A stretch of DNA of 64,000 nt from Canna indica (Eukaryota > Streptophyta > Magnoliopsida > Zingiberales > Cannaceae). The notes under the pieces were generated by a model that worked only from the letters and a program-made list of their open reading frames with translations, searched no databases and had not been told where the DNA came from. Below, one piece after another: positions 34,447 to 46,360 of the stretch (positions are counted from its first letter, which is position 1; each line of letters begins with the position of its first letter). The translations under genes and the position numbers were made by a program. The stretch lies in NCBI GenBank assembly GCA_034359265.1, contig CP136897.1, positions 24,918,001 through 24,982,000 on the forward strand. Direction: 5' to 3'.

Positions 34447-36060
34447 CTGTCCTGAACTCTATCCTTTTACACTCAATGACTGTTTCTTGATTTACTTCGA
34501 GCCAGCTTAACAAAATTGAAAGTTCAATTAAAAAATTTCTTTGGTCTTCTTCCATGGATAAGAAAGGCTTACACCTATTGAGTTGGGAAACGGTCACTCT
34601 CCCTAAAAAGCTTGGAGGACTGGGTATTCATGACCTACATTATAAGGGTGTTGCCTTTCAGGCTAAACAAATGTTTGATTATTTAAACAAAATATCAACC
34701 CCTTGGATCAATTTAGTAAGTGCTAAATATAGGGACCCTAGACTTTTGATCTCACCCGATAAAAATTTCTCTTGGAGTTGGCGACTCTTTAGATTGGCTT
34801 TTGACCATCTTCTTCCTGGCTGTTTAAAATTAATTAATAGTGGTAATAATTCATCTTTAACGTTGGATAATTGGTTGTTTGTCTTGCCTTTTCTTTTGAA
34901 ACCTTCCTTCATTAATGTTGAGTTATTTGATGTTGATTTGAATGTAAATACGTTAATTAATGGAGATGCCTGGAACGTGAATGTGTGTAATGATTACTTT
35001 GGCCCTGTGGCGATGGATTCCATTACCCAGATTGAGTTTCCTATGAACCCCAATGATGAGTAATTCATCTGGAAAAAGGCGTCGGGGATAGAGTTACCAC
35101 TAAATCTGCCTATAAATATCTAAGAAGTCATGTACCTTCAACCGAGCACTTAGACAAGAGGTGGGTCTCCCTTTTGAAGTTAGCCATCGCTCCAAAAGTT
35201 AAGCTTTTCTGTTGGAAATTGTTCCATCTTAGACTTCCTACTAGGTCTAGACTAGTTCATATGGGTATAAACATTGTTGACACTTGCCCCTTTTGTAATA
35301 CTGTATCTGAAACAATTTTACACCTCTTTCTTTTTTGTCCTTTCACTCAAGATATTTGGAATTTACTCCAGAACAAGACGGGCATTAGTGTTAGCCCTCC
35401 AACCGTTTGGGATCCAGGCACTTGGATTTTTTCTAACCTTCCTCATCCTAGGGGAGCCACCTACCGACATGCTCTAATTGGTAATGGATGTTGGTACATC
35501 TAGCACGCTAGAAATATCCTGGTGCATGAAGTTAGGCAGCCTACCCCCTAGCCTTAGTGTCTTAAATAATTGTCTTTACTGATTCATATTTCAGTATACT
35601 AATGCTAGAAGAAAATTCGTTACGTAAATCTTTTGTGGTTAAATGGAATCCTCCACCGCATGGTTTATTAAAGATCAATTGTGACGCATCATTTGTAAAC
35701 AATGCAGGGGGCATTGGAGCTGTGATTAGGTCTTCTGAAGACATCTGTTTGTTTGTTTTAAGCACTTTTGTGGTTAGAAATTCAACTCTGTTTTTTGGAA
35801 GCATTAACAATTAAAAATTACCTAATTTTTGCCTTGGAGCAAATTCTCCCGCGTTTTCAAGTGAAGACTGATTCCAATATTTTGGTTGATGTGTTGAACA
35901 AAAAGATAAAAATACCGTGGAAAATCAATTTTGTGGTCACGAATATTTTTTTCTTGGCATCTCAATGTAATTTGAAAACTTTATATTTTGTTATCGCGAA
36001 GCAAACAAAGCTGCCTATTGAGCTGCAAATATGGCTAGACTGAACCATGATGTTTTGGTG
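34447..36060 (+). pseudogene. LINE ORF2: RT C-terminal part, zf-RVT and RNase H-like end
   Basis: Resumes exactly where GRVVLI stopped (NSVLNSI). The segment SSIKKFLWSSS, then GLHLLSWETVTLPKKLGGLGI (34554-35063), is the typical post-RT region. The zf-RVT domain (LFCWKLFHLRLPTR, CPFCNTVSETILHLFLFCP) is at 35174-35500. An RNase H-like end (VKWNPPPHGLLKINCDAS, GGIGAVIRSSED) is at 35602-35814, with a frame change before 36043. A-rich sequence follows and the element ends at about 36169. Confidence 0.85.
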
Positions 36061-36177
36061 TGGACGTCTATTCATCCTCCCGACTTGGAAAAAATTTTAT
36101 ACAATGATCTCTTTTGTCCTGGCTCTGTCCGACGTTAATCTAGCTGCTTTCATTTTTCTAGTTAAAAAAAATTAAGA

Positions 36178-36720
36178 AGTTGGTAATTCTAATTTTTGTA
36201 TTTAATAACTTGAATAAACAATCCTTCTCTTTGATACGTCGTTCTTATTTTTTAGAATCCAAACTCAATTTGTGAAAATTAAGTTAGGCAAAATTGTATA
36301 ATAAAATACACCGTACTAGATAGTGGGCACTTGACTGTCCGAAGTAGTGCTAGCCTGTTATGCATAGTGTATTGTACCTTGTTTGTTCCATTAAATATTA
36401 GAAAAAAAAAATAAAAATAAAAAAGGTCAAAAACGGCAAAAGTGTTCAAAATTTTATTGTCCCACATCCTTAAAAATTTTACTGTCCCACTCACTCAAAT
36501 CAGTATTTCAAAATTTTCCTCTAGATAAAAGTATGGCGTGTAGTCCAATGATATATAAGGTACACACTTAGTCCTGTATTGATGTGCATTAATTATGCAA
36601 AACAAATGGAGGACAAAGTGTAGTGTCCGGTTCAATCATCCAAAAAATTATAAAACAAATGTCAAGAACAAATCGAATTTTTCAAGGTCAACTGACTTTT
36701 TAAAATCAAATTTGATTTTT
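36178..36720. other. AT-rich intergenic DNA
   Basis: No gene or recognisable element; A-runs near 36400-36420 and low-complexity AT sequence. It lies between the LINE end and the foldback element. Confidence 0.5.
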
Positions 36721-38345
36721 TTTAAAAGAAAAAATTATTTTATCTATCCAAACTGATTCTTTTCATAAATTTATTCTAAATTTTAATTTATATCAATTAT
36801 ATCCCAAATAATCTGATTGATAATAATTCTATCTCGACTTCAGATGTCCGTCAATACGACCATTAGGTGCTGACGTGATATCTGACTCAATAAATTAAAA
36901 AATATTTTTTTTATTATCACATGTGCCACACCAGTATATAATAAAAAATATTATAATATTATATAAATAAAAAAAATTAATGTATCTATCTCAAATTTTG
37001 GCCCTTGTAACAAATCAATCCAAACCTTTAATGTTTCTTCCGAATCTATCCCAAACATTAGGATTGATAACAATTATATTTCATGAAGACATGATTTTTT
37101 AATAAAAAAAATACATCAAAACTATCACTTTGTCAATTTATCCGATAATTTTGTATCTGATTTCATCATTTTTTTTTTCTTTAAAAAAATTACACAAAAA
37201 ATCTTTTAACTACTCAAGAATCTCATATCTAGTTTCACCAAAATTAATTTATAATTATTATATATAAATTTCATTTCAGATTTTGTATTTTTTAAAATAA
37301 AAATTTATAATAAAATAAATAAATTTTATGAAAAAAATTAAATCCTAAACCAAATTAAATATAATATAAATAATGTCAAATGTATGATATATAATAATAT
37401 TATCAGTAAAATATATGAATTTGGTTCAAATTTTTAATTTTTTTTCTAAAATGCATAATTGAATTGAATAAAAAAATCAACACAAAACTAAAAAATCAAA
37501 TTAAAAATACCAAATTTTATTAGACACTAAATAAAATATAATTATAATGTTAAATATTTAATAAATAATAATATACGCAACAAAATCTTGGTTTAATTGA
37601 AAGTTCTTAAAAATTTTATAAAATGCAATAGCTAAATTGAATTAAAAAATAAAAAATAAAATAAAATTTTGATAAATAATAATACTATATGACAAATTAT
37701 TTGTTTAATTTGGACATTTTGATTTTATCTTAAATGCAATTATACAGTTAAATAAAAAATTAATAAGAAAATCAAAATTTTAAAAATACAGTTTAAATAG
37801 ATAATTATAAAAATATTTTCAAATTCTTAAACATTTAATAAATAATACGAATAAATGGAAAATATATGAGTTTTATTTCAAATTTTAATTTTTTTCAATA
37901 TAATAGTCAAATTTAATTTTAAAAAAATAGGAATAAATATAATTCAAACTTTTGGATTGACAATAATTATAATGTAATTTCAAGTTCAATTTCAAATGAG
38001 ATAATTATTTTCAATCCTAAAATTTGAAATAGATTAGGGAGAAAAATTAAAGATTGAAATAGATTTGTCACAAATATCAAGGTTTGAGATAAATACATTA
38101 ATTTTTCCTATTTATATAATATTATAATATTTTTATTACATGCTGATGTGACACGGGTGATTTTTTTAAATTTGCCGAGTTAGATGTCACGCCAGCACCT
38201 AATGATCGCATTGACGATCATTTGATGTCAGGATAGAATTATTATCAATCGAATTATTTGAGATATAATTAATACAAATTAAAATTCGGAATAAATTTAT
38301 GCAATGGCCAAAATTTAGGATAGATTCATTAATTTTTTATTTAAA
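36721..38345. mobile_element. Long inverted-repeat (foldback) element, about 1.6 kb
   Basis: The left arm (about 36731-37080) and right arm (about 38030-38340) are reverse complements at roughly 80 to 90 per cent by eye. Shared blocks include ATTAGGTGCTGACGTGA / TCACGCCAGCACCTAAT and GATTGATAATAATTCTATC / GATAGAATTATTATCAATC. The 900-bp centre is extremely AT-rich and non-coding. No clear target-site duplication was found, so the superfamily is open. Confidence 0.7.
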
Positions 38346-38632
38346 AAAAATTAATTTCGAGCATAGTGATGTATTTTCCAATTAATTTTGCATCAAATTA
38401 AATTTCTTGATTCATGTTAGGTCAAAATCAAAAATTTCAATCAAATTTTATTTTAAAATTTCAAATAAATAGATGGAACTATCTTGACCACAAAAATTCA
38501 AAAAAAAGAACTTGATTAATTAGGTTGGATTCAAATCGAGTTTAGACGGGTTCACGCTTAGAACCATTGCCAATGTAAATCCGATGATCTCTCCCTAAAC
38601 AGTTATTGGATATATATATATATACAGTTATT

Positions 38633-38674
<42 letters not shown>

Positions 38675-39590
38675 GTTATGTTGGTGGATAATTAATATGA
38701 AATTTAATAAAAAGAGATTAGTAGTAGCAAAAGAAAGAATTGTTGGCTACTTTAAGAAAGAAAGGAGATGCTCTCTTCAATTAAGACAAGACTATATATC
38801 GCAAGTGACATTTCATTTGGGATCTCCTCTTTGGCATGTCACTTTCCATTTCTTAATTATATTAGCATGTTGATATTTTCGTAGACAAACGGTATTCCTT
38901 CTTTCTTAATCACTTTGTCTACGCTAAAGCCAACTTATATAACATAAACAACAACAACAAAAGTTCCCTTTCTTAGATGCTTTGCATGTTAATTAGCCTA
39001 GCCCACGCTACTACACGCCGACCCTACTACCCTAGGGGTGGGTCGAATTTCGATAAATTTTTGGGTCATATTTTTTAAAATTTTATCTAAACTATATAAA
39101 TACAACTCGATCGGATTGCGATAGAATCACGTCAGGCTAAAATTTGAACATGATAAAAAAGTATTTGATTGATAAAAATATATCAATAGTAGTATAATTA
39201 TATATTTTGTGTCCCTCCTTAATATGCATCATCTATTTTTTAAAAGGTAAAATTATGTAGATATAATTATTTTGATCCGACCACTTGTCAACTTAACAAC
39301 TTCCTTATTATATCGTCCTCTTAATCAATTTATAATTTGATTGACAAGGTTAAAAAATAGATTTTAGTAAAATTAAATAAATTACTTTTTATTTCCTTTT
39401 TAGCAACAATGTATTCCTAACTTTGTGAAGTTACCATATATAATTAAAATGATTAAGTGTTTATTTTTAATCTTTTGACATCAAACCATCAATGTTGATG
39501 GCATTTGTGAATATTAGGTTTTGACAACGAAACTAGAATAACTTTTTGAAGATTTATTGGGACGAATAGTAGATGACACCTACACTTACT
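38346..39590. other. AT-rich intergenic DNA with TA microsatellites
   Basis: Holds TA repeats at about 38611-38624 and 38634-38670, with ACAGTTATTGGATATAT duplicated between them, and the left end of a hAT-type MITE-like sequence (TAGGGGTGGGTCG) near 39034 without a visible right end. A stretch of 80 codons here is a microsatellite frame, not a gene. Confidence 0.5.
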
Positions 39591-39619
39591 TGATGTTTTC
39601 TTTTAAGGTGCATTTGGTA

Positions 39620-40035
39620 TCACTAAGACCTCATTTGATTGACATAATTTTTTATAAGAAGTTGTACTTTTCAGGAAGTAGCTAAAAATCTCTTGTTTGA
39701 TTGACATATTTTTTGCATTTTGCAAGAAATACAATTTTCTCAATAAGTACAACTTTTTGTAAAATATATGAAGTAACTTACATAGGAGGCCCTAGGTAAG
39801 TTGCAATCATTGCATTGTATTTGAAAGAAAAAAATCAATATTAGTCTTAAGGTGAAATTTATAATTTATATTGTCAACATTATGAGATTAGATAATCATT
39901 GAATTAATTCTTCACATATTTATTTATTTTTATTTTTTTAACAAAATATATAATTTTTCATATTAATTATAAATAATTATATATATATATATATATAATA
40001 AAATGAATATTATATTAATTATATATGCAAAAAAT

Positions 40036-40073
<38 letters not shown>

Positions 40074-40290
40074 ACAATATTAATTTACAAATAAAATTTA
40101 TTTATTTTTCATATATACTAATTACATATAGATTTAAATATTAATTTATAAAAAAATTATATTGATCATTTCATATGTATTTCCTATGAAGTACTCATAT
40201 CAACCAAACATGTTGTAGGTAAAAAATTACACTTTGAATTAACTTTTTGTCAATCAAATATTTTTGTGAATATTTTGATAAATACACATG
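39620..40290. mobile_element. Possible MITE with inverted ends
   Basis: The left end around TCATTTGATTGACATAATTT and the right end around GTCAATCAAATATTTTTGTG (about 40245-40270) are inverted copies. The interior is AT-rich, with TA microsatellites at about 39979-39999 and 40042-40070. Boundaries and target-site duplication are not resolved. Confidence 0.4.
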
Positions 40291-40949
40291 AAAAATTAAT
40301 TCACGAGAATTAATTTTCTCCGAAACAAAGATGATATAACTCATTGTCCTATATTAGTTTCAATATATATAGTGCTAGGATCAAACATCCTTAATTTTCT
40401 TGTTAAAATACACACTTGAGTTATACGCCTAAGTTGCAAAAATATCTTTTAGGTAACTCGATTGCTCCATACCTCTAGAAAATTAATATTTTACTTTTAC
40501 ATTACTCATGTCTCCTTTATTTTACCTAGAATTTCACCTATATTGTCGCCAATTTAATTATGGTTTCGACAATTTTTTTATTACGTTGTGTTCCACTGTA
40601 ACTTATGTTAATACCACCTAAAAAAATTATTGCATATTCCAATAACAAATGCAGCAATGTGTAATTCGAAGACCACGTGGAAACCGAATTAAAAATCCAA
40701 AGACATAAACAGAAAATGTTCAAATATGAGAGTTAAATTAAAACTCAAACTTAAGATGAACTCCCAAAGAGACATACATAAGTAGGGAAATCCTAATTCC
40801 TGATATTGTAAATGACCACTTCAAAAAGTTGCATAGCCAATTTGTGTAGGATTAAGGAATAATAGTGGGAGTGAACATGTAAATGCCACTGCGCCTAATC
40901 CTAATTGACTCACTTTTCTCAAGTCTGCGAGAGACTTAATTATTATATA

Positions 40950-41201
40950 ATAATAATCTGTTTTAGTAGTAGTAGTAGTAGCGTAGAAAGGAAGCCTTTT
41001 TAGGGAGAATAAATAAAGAAGGCCACGTGTCAGCGAACATGCAGCACTCAGACTTCACGCACTCTCCTTTCCTTTCCTCCGATTCCATTCCACGGCCATT
41101 AACACGATGATGCCTTATTCTTCATGCACTCATTTCCCTCCGCTTTTATCACGCCTAAAGCACGACGAAGCGACCCAACGCCAAGGAGGAGCAGAAGAAG
41201 A
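40950..41201 (+). promoter_or_regulatory. Candidate proximal promoter and leader of the CLV1-like gene
   Basis: A G-box with ABRE-like context (GCCACGTGTC, CACGTG at 41024-41029) and a TATA-like AATAAATAAA at about 41009-41018 lie 170 to 195 bp before the chosen ATG. Pyrimidine-rich sequence (TCTCCTTTCCTTTCC) follows. These are motif matches only. Confidence 0.35.
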
Positions 41202-44200
41202 ATGGCCACCTACCTGTGCCTGCTCCTCTTCCTCTTCCTCGCTGCTTCCGATGCTGCCGGAAACTTGGAAGCTTTGCTCAAGCTGAAGGCTGCTCTGCTG
41301 CTCCCCGGAAGCCCCGCCCTCGCCGACTGGAACGTTAACGCTGCCGCCGACCACTACTGCTCCTTTTCCGGCGTCACCTGCGATGGAGACTCCCACGTCG
41401 TCGCCCTCAACGTCTCCTTTGTCCAGCTGAACGGCACCCTCGCGCCGGAGATCGGCCTCCTCCGCCACCTCGTCAATCTCACCATCACCAGCGCCGGCGT
41501 CCGCGGTCCCCTCCCGCGGGAGCTGGCGACCCTTCCTTCCCTTTGCCTGCTCAACGTTTCCAACAACAACTTCAGCGGGAGGTTCCCGGCCGTCGCCCGG
41601 GGAGGGTTCCCGCAGCTGGAGGTGATCGACGCTTACAACAATAACTTCTCCGGCCCGCTCCCCGTGGGCCTGGCGGCTGCGCCGCGCCTCCGGTACCTCC
41701 ACCTCGGCGGCAATTACTTCAGTGGCGCGATCCCTGAAGCATACGCCGACATCGAGAACCTCGAGTACCTCGGCCTTAACGGCAACACGCTCAGTGGCCG
41801 CGTCCCGGCGAGCCTCAGCCGGCTACCGAAGCTCAAGTATTTGTACATCGGGTACTACAACATGTTCGATGGCGGTATACCGCCGGAGTTCGGGAGGCTG
41901 TCCTCGTTGATCCGGCTCGACATGGGCGGATGCAACCTCTCCGGTTCGATTCCGCCAACCCTCGGCCAGTTGACGCAGCTCGACACCCTCTTCCTCCAGA
42001 TCAACAACCTCTCCGGTCCCATCCCGCCGGAACTCGGAAAACTCGGTCAGTTGAAATCGTTGGACCTCTCTATCAACGAGCTCACCGGCGAGATTCCACA
42101 GAGCTTTGCGGAACTCAATGAACTGAAGCTATTAAACCTCTTTAGAAACCAACTCCGGGGCGCCATCCCGCCGTTCATCGCTGATCTCCCCAATCTCGAG
42201 GTGCTCCTGCTGTGGGACAACAATTTCACCATGCAACTCCCGGAATCGCTGGGTCGCAACGGCCGCCTCTTGAAGCTGGACATCGCGTCGAATCGGGTGA
42301 CGGGGACGATTCCGAAGGACCTCTGCCTCAGCGGGCGGCTGGAATTGCTGGTGATGATGGAGAACAGCTTGTTCGGGCCGATTCCTGAAGAACTCGGCAG
42401 TTGCAAGTCGCTGATTCGGGTGCGACTCGGGAAGAACTTCTTGAACGGGACGATTCCCGCCGGCCTCTTCAATCTGCCCTCCAACGACATCCTCGAGCTC
42501 AACGACAATTTCTTGTCTGGCGATCTGCCGCCAGTGATTTTAGGGGATAATCTCGGCACGCTGATCCTCTCGAACAATATGATCACTGGCTCGATACCGC
42601 CGGCGATTGGTGGTCTTCTAGCGCTCCAGAATCTCGCGCTCGACACCAACAGGCTCTCCGGCGTCATCCCGCCCGAAATCGGAAAAATAAAGCAGCTCTC
42701 CAAGCTCAACCTCAGCGGGAACTACCTCTCCGGCAACATCCCCCCTCATCTCACCGAATGCACCAGGCTCGCTGCTATCGATCTCAGCCGGAACAACTTG
42801 ACGGGAGTGATTCCTGAGAAGATCTCCGCGTTGCAGGTCCTCAACACCCTAAACCTCTCGCGAAACTGGATCTCGGGAGGGATTCCATCGGAGATGCAGC
42901 GGATGCGGAGCCTCACCACTCTTGACCTCTCGTACAACCTCCTCAGCGGTCGCATCCCATCGCAGGGCCAGTTCCTAGTGTTCAACGAAAGCAGCTTCAT
43001 GGGAAACCTTGGACTCTGCGGTCCGCTTTTCCACCATTGCGAGGCGGCGGGCATCGTCGAGGGGGTGTCCGGTTCAGGCGGTGGGCCACAGCGGCGGTGG
43101 GACGCAAAGAGGGCGCTGCCATGGGTGGTTCTCGCGGCGGCGGTGGGGCCTCTGGCTGTGATAGTGGCGAAGGGTTGGAAGCGATGGAGGGATGAGCGGA
43201 GGGGCCGGTCCAAGGGGTGGAGGATGACGGCGTTCCAGAGGTTGGGCTTCACGAAGGAGGACGTGATGGAGTGCCTGAAGGATGACAACGTGATCGGGAA
43301 GGGCGGAGCGGGGATCGTTTACCGAGGGAGCATGGCGAGCGGGGCGGAGGTGGCGATCAAGCGGCTGGTCGGGCGCGGCGTGGGAGCGGAGCACGACCGG
43401 GGGTTCAAGGCGGAGGTGACTACGCTGGGGCGGATCCGGCACCGGAACATCGTGCGCTTGCTGGGCTTCATGTCGAACAGGGAGACGAATCTGCTGCTAT
43501 ATGAGTACATGCCCAACGGGAGCTTAGGGGAGATGCTGCACGGGAGCAAGGGGGCGCACCTCGGGTGGGGGACGAGGTGGCGCATCGCGGCGGAGGCCGC
43601 CAGGGGTTTGTGCTACCTCCACCATGACTGCAAGCCGCTGATCCTCCATCGCGACGTCAAGTCCAACAACATCCTCCTCGATTCCAACTTCGAGGCGCAC
43701 GTCGCCGACTTTGGCCTCGCCAAGTTCCTGCACGACCCCGGCGTCTCCGAGTGCATGTCCTCCATCGCCGGCTCCTACGGCTACATCGCCCCAGGTAATT
43801 TTCTCGAACACTTTATAGGCAATAATACCTAGACCTTTTGTTTCCCTTTTGAAGGCATTTGGGTGGGATGATGATGGAATCCAATTGCTTCTCTGACATA
43901 ATAGAAAAGAGGTCAGGCCACAAAAATATATATCTTTTTCATATCTTTAATTAATTAGAATTCAAGTATCAATTGTTTTCATTCTATTATTTTTTCTTTT
44001 AATTTAGTACATGGAAAATAATTACTCAATTATTATTTTTTATGATTTAAATAAGTAGCAATGCACATGATTTAAATAAAGTAAATCCAAGTAACATGTG
44101 TGCAATATGAAAATTTTCATGAGAAATATTTGCAATGTTTGGGTACAACATAAAATATGGTATTTAAAAATATTAGTTGAATTGAAGTTTATCAAAATAT

Positions 44201-44697
44201 ACATGTATATAAGGTATTTGGTAAAATTCTAAAGGGCTTTTCTTAATATTGCTAAAAAGGCTTTTGATGTGCAGTTTTGCTAGCAACTTCTTTTTCGTTG
44301 TTTTGAAATAAATACTAGCTAATTGTCTAATTTTTTTCATATAGAGTATGCATATACCTTACGTGTGGACGCAAAGAGCGATGTCTATAGCTTTGGTGTT
44401 GTCCTCTTAGAGTTGATTACAGGCCGACGTCCAGTGGGTGGATTTGGAGATGGTGTAGACATTGTCCGATGGGTTCACAAGACGATTTCAGAGGTGGCAG
44501 GAGGAAGTGATTCAACAGTTGTTCTCTCTATTGTTGATCGCCGACTTAGCTCGAGCCCATTGGATTTGATCACTAACTTGTTTAAGGTGGCGATGTTGTG
44601 TGTGGAGGAGGAGAGCGAGGTGCGGCCGTCCATGAGGGAGGTGGTGCACATGCTCTCCAATCCAAAGTCTTCTCCACCCAAGCTCCTTAGCTTGTGA
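41202..44697 (+). CDS. CLV1: CLAVATA1-like leucine-rich-repeat receptor kinase (exons 41202-43794 and 44345-44697)
   Basis: An LRR receptor kinase of subfamily XI, 981 residues, close in length and text to Arabidopsis CLV1 (980) and rice FON1. That family perceives CLE peptides at the plasma membrane and limits stem-cell number in shoot and floral meristems. A signal peptide (1 to about 20) is followed by the N-cap Cys53/Cys60 ([10 protein letters not shown]), about 21 LRRs, a C-cap pair near [12 protein letters not shown], a transmembrane helix (about 639-658) and a Ser/Thr kinase. The kinase has [11 protein letters not shown], Lys720 in VAIKRL, Asp818 in HRDVKSNN and Asp836 in DFGLAKF, so the catalytic residues are intact. 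The ATG at 41202 (AAGAATGGCC) is preferred over an upstream in-frame ATG at 41124, because it begins a clean signal peptide. The intron splits the Glu codon of the APE motif. Exon 1 is much more GC-rich than exon 2. Confidence 0.95.
43795..44344 (+). other. CLV1: CLV1 intron
   Basis: A 550-bp AT-rich intron with GT at 43795 and AG at 44343-44344. Joining 43794 to 44345 gives IAP-E-YAYTL without a frame change. The position within the kinase activation segment is the usual single-intron site of CLV1-type genes. Confidence 0.92.
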
Positions 44698-44725
44698 TGT
44701 GTTGGTCAAGTGATCATAATTATGC

Positions 44726-44777
<52 letters not shown>

Positions 44778-46360
44778 TAATAAGGTGATAGTGTGTTTAT
44801 CTTTGTTCTAATTATGCCATGATTGATTAAGCTACTTGAAAGTCGATATGTTCTTGAACTGCAATGTAAGTAATATATAAATGGTTGATGTATTTAAAAT
44901 TCTCTATCATGCTGAGGTAGGATAAATGTTAGAAGTTAATGAGAGCTTTTATTTTTTAATAATCATTATTTACTAGCTATCTCTCGTGTGATAGGAATTC
45001 ATTTGTATCTCCTTGAGCTAAACCAACTATATATTTTCATTCTCAACCAAAATTTCGCATCTGTCATTTTTTGAGCCATGGGGTAGCCACCTTATAGGGT
45101 GAAGCGGCTGTAAGAGGGAATCGAAGAAATAGGAAGAGAGGGGGGGGGGGGGGGGGGGGGTGGCTACATAATTTCTTTATAGTAGGTGATAAAATCAATC
45201 ATACAAGAGTTGATCAATGTAGGTTAATGTTTGGACTCGACAGGCTTACCTTGACTAATATGGATTTTGACCATATATGCCTCAATAATGAAGAGTTGTT
45301 TTGTTTTCTTTGAGTAGATGTTCTTGGGTGCTCAACTGTGCCTCCTTCCACAAAATACTCTGATACTCATCAATGTAGAGCTACCTCTTCCCAAATAGAC
45401 CTCCTCATACGCTTAAATTCACCTTCTTACATCAAGGGCTCATTGGGCTATATGGAGCACCTGTTGGCGCCCAGGTTAGCCACCCTAGGATTGAAGAATA
45501 ACTCCAAATATTTTTTTGGCAAAGTCCTTAGAATAGCCAGTAGCGTTTCTTCATTATTTTCCTTGGGTACTTGTAGGCTTGTAGGACCCGTTTGTTTTGC
45601 AAGAAAAAATTGGAGGACTAAACTAAATTTCGAGACGTGTCTTTCATTTTTTTTGCAAAACAAACCTCGAAATCATAGGGACTGGATTTCGAGGTGTGAC
45701 ACCCGAGTAGGTTCTTATGCGTGTTTCAACAATCCGTCCCAATGCGACCAACCTAGGACAACCCAATAACAACTCGTCCATATGCCAACATCAAGGGACA
45801 AAGACAACACACCCCGCCCTAGATTTCGACAATCCGAGACATGAATTTCACACTCATTCTAGAGTGGGTTATACTCACACCACCACCAACCCAGGAAGAC
45901 CTGAAAAACCCTAACAATCCGAAAATCCCTAGAAAACCCAAGAAGACCCAAAAAGCGAACACCAATGGCGAAAGGGTGTTGAACAAATGTACGAATGAAG
46001 AAAAAATTACCAAGAATGAAGAATAAATTACCTCGAATGAACAAAGAATGCGATGAGTGTTCTACTCCGGCCTCGTTCTCTCTTTTCTTTCTCCCTGTCG
46101 GTTTGTATCTCTACTCCAACTTCTCTTTCTTTCTTTCTTTCTTTCTTTTTAGCGCGACATCGGGATCAGGTATCCATATAATATGTATTGGGTATCCAAG
46201 ATACGAGTCTGGTATACATAGGGTTAATTTTGTCCAAAAAAATATTCTCTTGGGCAGAATTGGTTAAAGTTATAAGAAGAATCAAATTTTAAAACTCTTA
46301 TTGCGAAAGGGCCATATAAAAAAATGACCCTAAGAAATATATAAAATTCAATTTGACCAT
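44698..46360. other. CLV1 3' flank and gene-poor DNA
   Basis: TA/CATATA microsatellite at 44723-44778, a G21 homopolymer at 45140-45160, CTTT repeats at about 46118-46147, and a short foldback at 45590-45665 (arms GTTTGTTTTGC and GCAAAACAAAC). Open frames of up to 143 codons on + at 45338-45769 show no recognised domain and sit in repeat-like sequence; they are not called as genes. Confidence 0.5.
45140..45160. repeat. G21 homopolymer
   Basis: Twenty-one consecutive G on the + strand, preceded by AGGAAGAGA. Its length is likely inexact in any assembly. Confidence 0.9.

Larger units (their letters stand above)
17540..36169 (+). mobile_element. LINE (non-LTR retrotransposon) split by four nested insertions
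   Basis: An L1-type plant LINE with ORF1 (DUF4283 plus zinc knuckle), then ORF2 with endonuclease, reverse transcriptase, zf-RVT and RNase H-like parts. The inserts are a copia element (TSD TGTTC), a solo LTR (AATCG/AATCA), a second solo LTR (TTAAT) and a Mutator-like element (TAATTAATT). Without them the LINE is about 6.35 kb, a normal length. At three ORF2 sites, removal restores the reading frame exactly (SLINLGFIG, then RVVLINSVLNSI). The proposed TSD AATTAAGA (17532-17539, 36170-36177) and an A-rich 3' end suggest the boundaries, but 8 AT-rich bases are weak evidence. Confidence 0.85.

Noticed and set aside
41124..41201. Upstream in-frame ATG for the CLV1-like gene
   Set aside because: It would add 26 basic residues in front of a clean signal peptide; the ATG at 41202 has the better context and alignment.
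43795..43832. Continuation of the CLV1 frame beyond SYGYIAP
   Set aside because: This is read-through of a GT-AG intron; exon 2 at 44345 supplies the conserved EYAYTL.
45338..45769. 143-codon frame on the + strand
   Set aside because: No recognisable domain, sits in repeat-like sequence and crosses a small foldback at 45590-45665.
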